Assembly (NCBI RefSeq): GCF_000519185.1
Contig: NZ_JAFA01000015.1
Location: forward strand, 82,166 to 146,165
Direction of reading: 5' to 3'
DNA: 64,000 nt
Origin: Paraburkholderia nodosa DSM 21604
Lineage (GTDB): Bacteria > Pseudomonadota > Gammaproteobacteria > Burkholderiales > Burkholderiaceae
Shown here: positions 46,783 to 54,397 of the stretch, piece after piece
Position numbering within the stretch: position 1 is the first letter of the stretch
How the letters are laid out: each line of letters opens with the position of its first letter
Notes under the pieces: generated by a model
The model's input: the letters and a program-made list of their open reading frames with translations, nothing else
What the model was told of the DNA's origin: nothing
The model's database searches: none
Program-made: the position numbers and the translations under genes

Positions 46783-48675
46783 TCAGGCCGCCGCGCGCGG
46801 CGCGCTCAGCGCGCGCTGCAACGCCGCGCGCAGCACCTCGTAATGCACCGGCTTCGTGAGCCGGTCGAAGAACAGCGCGCCCTCGCCGCCCGTCTTGCCC
46901 ACATTGTCCGGAAGCGCCGCGAGCCCCGCCACGTCGGCACTCACTGCGATCACACGCGGCTGCGCCAGCACGTCCAGCACGGTTTCGAGCCCCGCCACGA
47001 AGTCGTAGCCGTCGCGGCCCGGCATGTGCAGGTCGAGCAGCACCACATCGCACGCCTCGTGCGCGAGCAGCGCGAGCGCGCTGTCGGCGTCGCCGGCCGC
47101 GAGCGCGCGGTAGCCCATGTGCGCGACCATCTCGCATAGCGAATCGCGCACGAGCGGGTTGTCGTCGACGACGAGCACCTGCGGCAGCGCCCGCGCGGGC
47201 AGCGCCGCTTCGGCCATGGCCGCGGGCACCGGCGGCTCGACCGGCGTGACGGGTATGCGCACGGTGAAGGTCGTGCCTTTGCCCACGCGGCTTTGCGTCT
47301 CGATCGTCCCGCCGAACAGCTCGACGAGGCCCCGCACGATCGCGAGCCCCATCCCCGCGCCTTCGTAGCGCCGCGAGCGCGACGTGTCGAGCTGCGTGAA
47401 CTCCTTGAAGATGAGCGGAATCTGGTCCGCCGCCACGCCAGGTCCCGTATCGCCGACGACGATCACCAGCGTGTCGCCGCCAGCGGGCCTCAGCGCGCGT
47501 TCCTCGTCCTGCGATGGCCGCGCGGACCGCGCGGGCGCCTGCAGCCAGAATTCGAGCCGCACCTTGCCGCGCTCCGTGTAGCGGATCGCGTTCGTGACGA
47601 GGTTGCCGGCGATCTGGCGAATACGATGCGGGTCGGCCACCACGCGCCGCTGCGGTCCCACCCACGCATGCTCGAACACGAGCCCGCGCGAGCGCGCCGC
47701 CTGCTCGTTCTCGTCGACGATCGACTGCAGCAGTTCGCGCGGCTCGAACTCTTCCTGGCGCAATTCGAGCTTGCCCGCGCCGAGACGCGCGTAGTCGGTG
47801 AGGTCCTTCATCTGCGCTTCGAGCTGGCGCGCGGCGGTTTCGAGACGCTGGATCACCTTGCGGTCGGCTTCCGAATGCGAGTTGAAGCCGAGCAGTTCGA
47901 TCGACGAGACGATCGCGTGCAGCGGCGTGCGCAGTTCGTGGCTGATCATGCCGAGGAAGGCGTCCTTCGCCATGCTCGCCTCGCGCGCGGCGCGGCTCGC
48001 CTGGTGCTCGGCTTCGAGCGCCGCGCGCTGCTGGTGCAGCAGACGCGTGCGGCGATAGCCGTTCATCACGAGCAGCACGCCCGCCGCCGCCGAAAGCACG
48101 AGCAGCACGAGCCCTGAGGCAAACAGTTCCCGGCGTTTGGCGATGAAGTCGTGCCGGATCGCCTCGCGCTCGGTCACATCGGCGAAACGCCTGTTCAGCG
48201 CCAGGTCGGTGACCTGGGTCCAGTGCAGGTCGAGCGCCATGAGCATCGGCACCGCGCGTTCGGGGTTGTCCGCGAGCGTGGCGATTTCAGCCTCGAACGG
48301 CGAGATCGTCGCGGCCAGAATGGCGAGGTCGGCGTCCTGGCGCCGCTTGAGGCCAGGGGTCGAGTCGAGCGAGAGCGTCGAGCCCTTCATCACGTTGAGC
48401 TTCGACTGCAGCACCTCGTAGCGCAGCCGCACCTTGTCGAGATCGCGGTCGATGCCGTCCGCGAACATCAGCAACTGGCTCTCGAAGCGCGCGTAGGCGA
48501 TCTGGAGCTGCGCGGCGTCCCAGTACAGGCCGTCGTAATTGCCCGTGATGCGCTGCACGACCTGCGGATTGAGCAGGTTCGCATAGAGCAGATAGCCGAC
48601 CGCCACCACGGGCGGCGCGAGCGCCGCCATCCAGATGATCGCCTGCAGCAGACGTCGTAAGGGACGTTGTATCAC
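46783..48675 (-). CDS. Membrane hybrid sensor histidine kinase
   Basis: A 630-residue kinase. Two transmembrane helices (about residues 12-32 and 187-205) enclose a periplasmic domain of about 155 residues. The H-box SHELRTPLHAI has the phospho-His at 246, followed by N-box NLVTNAIRYT and ATP-lid motifs VGDTGPGV and GAGMGLAIV. The C-terminal receiver has LVVDDNPLVRDSL and the acceptor Asp in VVLLDLHMPG. No HAMP domain is evident; a coiled coil follows the second helix. The secreted oxidoreductase-like gene lies seven bases upstream, forming an operon. Signal unknown; the likely partner is the convergent BetR-REC protein. Confidence 0.9.
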   Translation of the reverse strand: MIQRPLRRLLQAIIWMAALAPPVVAVGYLLYANLLNPQVVQRITGNYDGLYWDAAQLQIAYARFESQLLMFADGIDRDLDKVRLRYEVLQSKLNVMKGSTLSLDSTPGLKRRQDADLAILAATISPFEAEIATLADNPERAVPMLMALDLHWTQVTDLALNRRFADVTEREAIRHDFIAKRRELFASGLVLLVLSAAAGVLLVMNGYRRTRLLHQQRAALEAEHQASRAAREASMAKDAFLGMISHELRTPLHAIVSSIELLGFNSHSEADRKVIQRLETAARQLEAQMKDLTDYARLGAGKLELRQEEFEPRELLQSIVDENEQAARSRGLVFEHAWVGPQRRVVADPHRIRQIAGNLVTNAIRYTERGKVRLEFWLQAPARSARPSQDEERALRPAGGDTLVIVVGDTGPGVAADQIPLIFKEFTQLDTSRSRRYEGAGMGLAIVRGLVELFGGTIETQSRVGKGTTFTVRIPVTPVEPPVPAAMAEAALPARALPQVLVVDDNPLVRDSLCEMVAHMGYRALAAGDADSALALLAHEACDVVLLDLHMPGRDGYDFVAGLETVLDVLAQPRVIAVSADVAGLAALPDNVGKTGGEGALFFDRLTKPVHYEVLRAALQRALSAPRAAA

Positions 48676-48682
48676 CCGCTAC

Positions 48683-49219
48683 TCACCGCTTGATCGTCAT
48701 CGACTTGATCTGCCACGCGAACTTCGAGTCGCCGGCCGCACCGTCGAGCTCGAGTGGATGCTGGTCGCGCGGATAGATCAGGAACAACGGGCCGAAATTG
48801 CTTACCTTCAGGCGCTGGCCGTTCATCTCATAGGCGACCACCACGCCATAGCGCGCGGCGTCGGCCACGGGCACCACGCAGGTGTAGTCGTCGAGCGTGT
48901 GGATCTCGATCTGGCTGCCGTAAGCGCCCACGGCCTTGAGCACGTCCGAAAGCAGCGGGCCAGTGAAGGTCGAGCGCGGCGTCCAGGTCGTGGCCGTCGT
49001 GATCGAATGCGCGGGCAGCGCGAGCAGCTGCGCCTCGCTGAAGTGATACGCCGTGTGGGCCGCGTTGTTGGTCACTCGCACCTCGCCATCGACGTCGAGC
49101 GAGAGCGAACCCGCAGAACCCGCCGCCTGCGCCGAGGGTGCAAAAAGCGGCGCCGCGAGCGCGAACCCCGCCACGGCGGCCCAGCGCCGCCAGCCTGGCC
49201 ATCCCATCCAATGCCACAT
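48683..49219 (-). CDS. Secreted molybdopterin-oxidoreductase-fold protein
   Basis: A 178-residue exported protein. A signal peptide covers about residues 1-31 (MGWPGWRRWAAVAGFALAAP ... SAQA). The rest resembles the sulfite-oxidase/molybdopterin-binding fold at reduced size: FSEAQLLALPAHSITTATTW, FTGPLLSDVLKAVGA, IHTLDDYTCVVPVADAARYGVVVAYEMNG and LFLIYPRD. The conserved Cys seen in catalytic SUOX proteins is not in the usual place, so this may be a ligand-binding relative and not an enzyme. It lies upstream of the hybrid kinase by seven bases, so it may be its periplasmic accessory sensor. The start is ATG at 49219. Confidence 0.8.
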   Translation of the reverse strand: MWHWMGWPGWRRWAAVAGFALAAPLFAPSAQAAGSAGSLSLDVDGEVRVTNNAAHTAYHFSEAQLLALPAHSITTATTWTPRSTFTGPLLSDVLKAVGAYGSQIEIHTLDDYTCVVPVADAARYGVVVAYEMNGQRLKVSNFGPLFLIYPRDQHPLELDGAAGDSKFAWQIKSMTIKR

Positions 49220-49271
49220 CTTGCCCGAGCCCTTTCGCGCGATGATTCGCGTCGTTGTCGTGTGTCTTCGT

Positions 49272-49312
49272 GCGGCGCATGCGCCGCTTTTTGCGGCAAT
49301 GCGCCGCTTTTT
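49272..49312 (+). terminator. Tandem hairpins with T-runs in the leader of the phosphoribosyltransferase gene
   Basis: A 16-base palindrome GCGGCGCATGCGCCGC (49272-49287) is followed by TTTTT, then a second stem GCGGC-AATGC-GCCGC (49293-49307) is again followed by TTTTT. Two adjacent plus-strand terminator structures lie about 190 bases before a plus-strand gene start, between divergent genes. They may act as attenuators of that gene or block read-through from an antisense promoter. Confidence 0.5.
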
Positions 49313-49502
49313 CCTGCTGCTTTCCCTCGATTTCCCGCGACCTCCGCCCGCCATGCCAGCAGGCGCTGGTGAGCATAGGCATAATATCGTCAAACATTGC
49401 ACTGACAATAGCCGTCTTTTTCTCGTACATCGCTATCGGAAACGCGCGTTGAGCATTTGCCGCGCAGTTGCCGATCACGCGCTTCGTCACCCATTTCACC
49501 CC

Positions 49503-50450
49503 ATGGATAAACCTGTCGTTCCGCTCACCTACGAACAGCTCGATCACTGGGTCGAGTCGCTGCAACCAGCGCTGGTCGCGGAGGAATTCGACCTCGTGGT
49601 CGGCATCTTGCGCGGCGGCGCGCCGCTCGCGCTGATGGTTTCGCACGCAACGGGTGCGGGTGTCGCGTTCCTGCGCTATGACCGCGCCACGCGCGAAGTG
49701 CGCTGGGACTCCACGTTGCCGCTGCCCGAACCTGGCTCGAGAGTGCTGCTCTGCGAGGACATCGCGGGGCGCGGCCATACGCTCGTGGACTGCATCGCGT
49801 TTCTGAGCGAGCACGGGCTCGTCGTGCGCACGCTCACCGGCGCCTACGACGACCTCAGCCGTTTGCGCCCCGATTATTCGATCGACGCAAGCGGCTATTT
49901 CGCACTGTTCCCGTGGGAGCGCCAGGCCTACACCGACCGCTATCGCGCCGACTGGATCCGCGACGGCGAAGGCGAAGGCACGCGCATGGCCGACGACCAC
50001 GAGTACGCCGTCTACGCCATCGATCTCGACGGTGTCCTGCTGCCCGACATCCCGGTTGCACGCTACGACGAAGACCTCGTCGCCGCGCTCGCCGAGCGCG
50101 ATGAGCTGGTGCCGTTCGAGCGCCTGCCGGGCATCGACATCAAACGCACGCGCGCGATCATCACGGGGCGTCCGGAGATCGACCGCGAGCGTACGCTCGC
50201 CTGGCTCGAACGCCACGGCTTCGGGCACCTCGAACTGATCATGCGCACGCCGGACGAACACGACGACACGGCCGCGGCCGTGGCTGCGCACAAGGCCGCG
50301 GCGGCCATCCGCAGCGGCGTCACACACTTCATCGAGAGCGATCCGGTGCAGGCCATCCTGATCGCCCAGAGCGCGCCGCTCCTGCGCGTGATCTGGTGGA
50401 ACGCCCAGGCGCGCACGGGCACGCTGATCGGCGCCTCGGCCTGGAGCTGA
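49503..50450 (+). CDS. Phosphoribosyltransferase-HAD phosphatase fusion
   Basis: A 315-residue two-domain protein. Residues about 1-155 are a PRTase-fold domain with the PRPP-loop VLLCEDIAGRGHTL at 81-94 and the early GILRGGAPLAL. Residues about 168-315 are a HAD-like domain with motif I YAIDLDGVLLPD (nucleophile Asp174), a Thr motif AIITGRP and the acidic motif FIESD. Both domains look intact. It may form or break a ribose-5-phosphate bond and then dephosphorylate, for example in base salvage or in a modified-nucleotide pathway. Similar domain pairs occur in stress and tellurite-type operons, but no such neighbours are here. ATG at 49503. Confidence 0.8.
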   Translation: MDKPVVPLTYEQLDHWVESLQPALVAEEFDLVVGILRGGAPLALMVSHATGAGVAFLRYDRATREVRWDSTLPLPEPGSRVLLCEDIAGRGHTLVDCIAFLSEHGLVVRTLTGAYDDLSRLRPDYSIDASGYFALFPWERQAYTDRYRADWIRDGEGEGTRMADDHEYAVYAIDLDGVLLPDIPVARYDEDLVAALAERDELVPFERLPGIDIKRTRAIITGRPEIDRERTLAWLERHGFGHLELIMRTPDEHDDTAAAVAAHKAAAAIRSGVTHFIESDPVQAILIAQSAPLLRVIWWNAQARTGTLIGASAWS

Positions 50451-50462
50451 GCGAAAAAGCGC

Positions 50463-52139
50463 TCAGACGCCGCCGCGCCGGCCCTCGATGAACCGCGCGG
50501 CGCGCGGCGACGCCACCACGATGAGCTTCATGGCCGCGCGCGTCGCGCCGACAAAGAGTTTGCGCGCGGCGCGCTCGTCGAATGACTCGAAGTCCACCTC
50601 GGTCAGGATCACGCACGACGCGGACTGGCCCTTGAAGCGGTAGATCGAATCGAGCTGCAGGTCGCCCTCGCGGTACTGCGGATTGCCGAACAGGTCGTAT
50701 TGGCCTGTGAAACTGCGCAGCCGGTGCGGACCGAGCTGATCGAGCGCCGTGAACAGCGAATGCTCGCGCCCGCGATAGGAAAGCACGACGATGTCCTGCT
50801 TGCGAAAGCCGAGCGAAAGCGCCTGTGTAATCGCGCGTTTGGTCGCCAGAACCGCCCCGGGTTCTGCGCCGGGTTCGGATTCATGCTCGTCCCAGCTCGC
50901 CACCGTCACGTCGGAGCCGTCGAACGGACTCCCCGCCGCGAGCTGCGCGATGGCGGGCACGGTCGGTCCCGCGACGTCGCGCAGGAACGCGAGGATGTCG
51001 CGCGGGCTGCGGTAGTTCGTGTTCTCGCGCAGCACGGTCCAGCCCGCCAGCGCGAGCGGCTCGCGCACGTACAGGTTCTGCAGCGGATCTTCGAGCCACC
51101 ACCATGCAGCGTCCGGCCGCAACAGGCGTTCGAGTGCGCCCACCCACGGCTGCTGGAAATCCTGCCCTTCGTCGACGATCAGCACATCGAACTGCCAGCG
51201 TTCGGCAACCGGCATCTCGCCGAAGCGCCGCACGAGGTCGTCGAACGCGCCGGGGCTCTCGAAGTCGGGCACGTGGCCGCCGTCACGCGCGACCCAGTCG
51301 CACAGCTGGTGATAGGTCGCCACCTTCGCCTCAGGCGGCGCGAGCTGCGCGATGTGGTCAGCGAGCGGCCGGTTGAAGCACACGTAGAGCGGGCGCGCGC
51401 CGCGCGCCACCGCGTCCTTCATGACCTGCACGGCCAGTTGCGTCTTGCCCGAGCCCGCCGTGCCGATCACGCGCAGCCGGAACGGGGCGAATTCGAGCCG
51501 CCGCGCCCACGTGGCGAGGCCGCCCGCGAGCCGCGTGACGAGCGTGCCCGCCGCGCCGAGCAGCGCGCTGGTGTCGGGCGTGAGCGAAAGTTCGTCGGCG
51601 AGAAAGTGATGGATCTTGGCGGCGCACGGCAGGCGCGGCTCGTCGGCGGGCATGGCCTCGAGCACGATGGCGGCCAGTTGCGCCTTGCGCGTGGCGTCGA
51701 CGATGCGCGCCGGGTTCACGCCCGCGATGGCGGGCTCGCGCACCACGTGGTCCGGGCAGTAGAACAGCTCTTCGAGCACGTAGGTGCCCGCGCCGAAAGA
51801 CGCCGTAAAGCGCCGGTGCAGCCCTTCGACCGTGCGCGCCAGCGCGATCGCCACGTTGCGCTCGGTTTGCATGTAGGCCTTGACGAGCCCGCCCGGCGTT
51901 TCGCGCAAAAAGCCCGTTTTCTGCTCGACGATCATCACGCGCCCGGCCGGGCTGACGATCACGAAATCGGCCTCGCCGAAGACCGAAAAGCCTTCGGAGA
52001 GTCGCGTCCAGTGCACGCCGTGATAGACGGTGTAGCCGTTCGGCAAACCGCGTGCGAGCGCGGCGAGCGTTTCACGCTCGCGCGCGGCGGCGCCGGTGGC
52101 CTCCAGATGCTGCCAGTCGTCGGGGACAATGCGGGCCAT
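50463..52139 (-). CDS. NERD-domain superfamily 1 helicase
   Basis: A 558-residue protein. Residues about 15-110 form a NERD nuclease-like domain (GEADFVIVSPAGRVMIVEQKTG, with Glu56, Asp58, Glu72 and Lys74 as likely catalytic residues). The SF1 ATPase follows: Walker A GTAGSGKT (226-233), Walker B VLIVDEGQDF, motif III-like WWWLEDPLQN, NTNYRSP, RFKGQSA and FVGATRA near the end. It is probably involved in DNA repair or nucleic acid processing. It lies convergent with the phosphoribosyltransferase gene, 12 bases apart. Stand-alone proteins of this kind are common in Burkholderiaceae, so a defence role is not indicated. Confidence 0.88.
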   Translation of the reverse strand: MARIVPDDWQHLEATGAAARERETLAALARGLPNGYTVYHGVHWTRLSEGFSVFGEADFVIVSPAGRVMIVEQKTGFLRETPGGLVKAYMQTERNVAIALARTVEGLHRRFTASFGAGTYVLEELFYCPDHVVREPAIAGVNPARIVDATRKAQLAAIVLEAMPADEPRLPCAAKIHHFLADELSLTPDTSALLGAAGTLVTRLAGGLATWARRLEFAPFRLRVIGTAGSGKTQLAVQVMKDAVARGARPLYVCFNRPLADHIAQLAPPEAKVATYHQLCDWVARDGGHVPDFESPGAFDDLVRRFGEMPVAERWQFDVLIVDEGQDFQQPWVGALERLLRPDAAWWWLEDPLQNLYVREPLALAGWTVLRENTNYRSPRDILAFLRDVAGPTVPAIAQLAAGSPFDGSDVTVASWDEHESEPGAEPGAVLATKRAITQALSLGFRKQDIVVLSYRGREHSLFTALDQLGPHRLRSFTGQYDLFGNPQYREGDLQLDSIYRFKGQSASCVILTEVDFESFDERAARKLFVGATRAAMKLIVVASPRAARFIEGRRGGV

Positions 52140-52360
52140 AGGCGGGTCTCGGACGTGAGTTGGGGGTCGAGGCGGGACGGCCGCGCAGGAAAGCGAGGGA
52201 GCGGCGCCGCACGAATCGGGCGCGACGGCGGAACTCCCGGCGCCGCGCAGCGCCTATTCTACGAAATGCCGGGCTGCGCAAAAAACCGCGCGAGAATCGT
52301 GTATCGTGGCGGCCTGCGCCAGGCTTGACCCTTTTTCCCCTTGCAAGGAGTACGCGCCAG

Positions 52361-52987
52361 ATGATTACGATCTGGGGACGCGCCAATTCGGTGAATGTCC
52401 AGAAAGTCCTGTGGTGTTGCGATGAACTCGTGCTGCCGTTCCAGCGCATCGACGCGGGCGGCCCGTTCGGCCATCTCAACGAGCCTTCCTATCTCGCCAT
52501 GAATCCGAACGGCAAGGTCCCGACGATCACCGACGGCACGTTCGTGCTGTGGGAGTCGAACGCGATCCTGCGGTATCTGGCGATGGAGTATGGCCCCTCG
52601 AGCCTGCTCTACCCGACCGACCCGAAGGTGCGCGCCGCGATCGAGCGCTGGCTCGACTGGTCGATCGGCACGCTCGCGCCCGCCGAGCGCCCGGTGTTCC
52701 TCGCGCTCGTGCGCACGCCGTCCGAAAAGCGCGACACGGCGAAGCTCGCGGCCGACTTCGATCAGCTGACCCCGCTTTGGCGGCTGCTCGACCACCATCT
52801 GCAAGGCCGCTTCTTCATGGAAAACGAGCGCTTCTCGCTCGCCGACATCGTGCTCGGCGCGTACGCGCGGCGCTGGTTCGGGCTCGAAGGCGTGGAGCGC
52901 GAGCCGCTGCCGAATATCGAGCGCTGGTATCAGCGCATCGCGCAGCGCCAGGGCTTCCGCAAGTACATCGATCTGCCGCTCACCTGA
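52361..52987 (+). CDS. Glutathione S-transferase
   Basis: A 208-residue GST. The N-terminal thioredoxin-fold domain begins MITIWGRANSVNVQKVLWCC and includes the cis-Pro NPNGKVPTITDG and glutathione-binding WESNAILRYLA. The C-terminal helical domain ends with FSLADIVLGAYARRWFGLEG and PNIERWYQRIAQRQGFRKYI. The catalytic residue is probably Ser in the RANSVNVQK stretch, as in related bacterial classes. It is monocistronic with AAGGAG upstream. It detoxifies electrophiles; the substrate is unknown. Confidence 0.92.
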   Translation: MITIWGRANSVNVQKVLWCCDELVLPFQRIDAGGPFGHLNEPSYLAMNPNGKVPTITDGTFVLWESNAILRYLAMEYGPSSLLYPTDPKVRAAIERWLDWSIGTLAPAERPVFLALVRTPSEKRDTAKLAADFDQLTPLWRLLDHHLQGRFFMENERFSLADIVLGAYARRWFGLEGVEREPLPNIERWYQRIAQRQGFRKYIDLPLT

Positions 52988-53044
52988 GCCGTCGCTCCAT
53001 GGCGGCGCGGGCGGGCCGGCGGCGCGCCCCGTATAATCGCGAGC

Positions 53045-53680
53045 ATGAAGACAGCAAAACCGTCCCTGGACGCCCCGGCCGTGCACAGCGACACGCACGG
53101 CGAGGCGCACGACCACGCGCACGATCACGGCCACGCCCACTCGCACGACCGCGTAGAGGGCGCTTCGGTCGAGTCCGCGCTCGCGATGGCCGAGGCCTAT
53201 TGCCGCGAGCGCGGCGAAAAGCTCACGCCGATCCGCCGCAAGGTGCTCGAGTTGCTGCTCGCCTCGGGACGCGCGACCAAGGCGTATTCCCTGCTCGACG
53301 AAATGCGCCAGATCCATCCGGGTTCGGCGCCGCCCACGGTTTACCGGGCGCTCGACTTCCTGCTGTCGGCGGGGCTCATCCACCGCATCGAGTCGATCAA
53401 CGCGTTCGCTGTGTGCCACGACCTCACGCAGTGTCAGCACGGCATTCTCGTGGTGTGCCAGCAGTGCGGCAACGTCACCGAGTTGCACGAGCCCAAGCTG
53501 CGCCAGGCGTTGGTCGCGCAGATCGAGGCCGCGGGCTACCGGCTCGCCGGCGACGGCATCGAGCTCAAGGGTCTCTGCGCGCAATGCCAGGAGAGTCAGG
53601 CCAACCCGGCCGACAAGGCCGCACACCCGGGCGCCCCTGCCGCGCCCCAAGCCGCCGCGCAGTCCTCGTCCGCTAGCTGA
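53045..53680 (+). CDS. zur: Fur-family regulator, Zur-like, with His-rich N-terminal extension
   Basis: A 211-residue Fur-family protein, longer than the usual 150-160 because of both ends. Residues about 14-35 contain nine His interspersed with Asp and Gly. The winged helix is at about 50-115 (LTPIRRKVLELLLASG ... PPTVYRALDFLLSAGLIHRIES). The dimer domain has HGILVVCQQCGNVTELHE and GLCAQCQES, the paired structural-zinc cysteines. Most likely it represses zinc uptake when zinc is replete. No znuABC genes lie in the window. Zur is favoured over Fur or PerR because of the CxxC pairs and His-rich arm, but this needs comparison. Confidence 0.78.
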   Translation: MKTAKPSLDAPAVHSDTHGEAHDHAHDHGHAHSHDRVEGASVESALAMAEAYCRERGEKLTPIRRKVLELLLASGRATKAYSLLDEMRQIHPGSAPPTVYRALDFLLSAGLIHRIESINAFAVCHDLTQCQHGILVVCQQCGNVTELHEPKLRQALVAQIEAAGYRLAGDGIELKGLCAQCQESQANPADKAAHPGAPAAPQAAAQSSSAS

Positions 53681-53788
53681 GCGTTTTCGCCCGCCGTTCG
53701 GCGCGGGCAATAGATCGGCCGCGCCGCATGTCGCGGCGCTTCAGTCCATCAGCACCCGCACCTTTGCCGCCGCGCTACGCGCGCGGCG

Positions 53789-54199
53789 TCACAGCGACTG
53801 GCGCGCGTCGATCGCGTCGCTCAGCAGCGTCACCAGTTCTTCCGGCCGGGCCGGCTTGGTCATGAAGTGCTGGAAGCCTTCGCCGATGCTGCGCAAACGC
53901 CAGCTTTCGTCGGTATGGCCCGTGAGCGCGACTGCGACGGTCGGTGCGTGATCGCCGCGAATTTCGTAGTCGCGCAGACGCTGGATCAGGTAGAAGCCGT
54001 CCATGGCCGGCAGGTCGAGATCGCAGACCACGGCGTCGGGGTGCAGGCTCAGGGCCGCTTCGACGCCCGTTTCAGCGTCTTCGACCGCCACGACATGCGC
54101 ACCCTCCGCCTCGAGCAGCGAAGTCAGTGACGCCCGGCTGTGCGGGTCGTCTTCGACGAGGACGATGGTCGTCCGGTCGAGCTTGTGTACTGCGTTCAT
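53789..54199 (-). CDS. Single-domain response regulator
   Basis: A 136-residue receiver without an output domain. The acidic pocket VLVEDDPHSRASL, acceptor Asp in VVCDLDLPAMDGF and the Lys in FMTKPARPEEL are present. It could be a phosphorelay intermediate or a CheY-like protein binding another partner. It is monocistronic by spacing and lies between the Zur-like gene and photolyase. The cognate kinase is not in the neighbourhood, unless the hybrid kinase at 46783 serves it, which is speculative. Confidence 0.88.
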   Translation of the reverse strand: MNAVHKLDRTTIVLVEDDPHSRASLTSLLEAEGAHVVAVEDAETGVEAALSLHPDAVVCDLDLPAMDGFYLIQRLRDYEIRGDHAPTVAVALTGHTDESWRLRSIGEGFQHFMTKPARPEELVTLLSDAIDARQSL

Positions 54200-54397
54200 T
54201 GTGTTTGCTTACATGCCTTTGTATCTGTCAGGCCGAGTGCCGCGTGGCGACGAGCCCGGTGTCACGCCGGGCGTACGACAACGCGGGCCGTCCTGATAAA
54301 GCAATCTTAATGCCGTCCGGTTCCTGCGTGCTGCGAGTGCGCCCATCCGCGCCGCGCACGATAGCCGCATCACAAGACAGCCCGATGACGGCCGCGC

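Noticed and set aside
50463-52139. Part of an anti-phage defence island
   Set aside because: Neighbours are a glutathione S-transferase and a phosphoribosyltransferase-HAD protein, with no restriction, CRISPR, toxin-antitoxin or mobile genes nearby.
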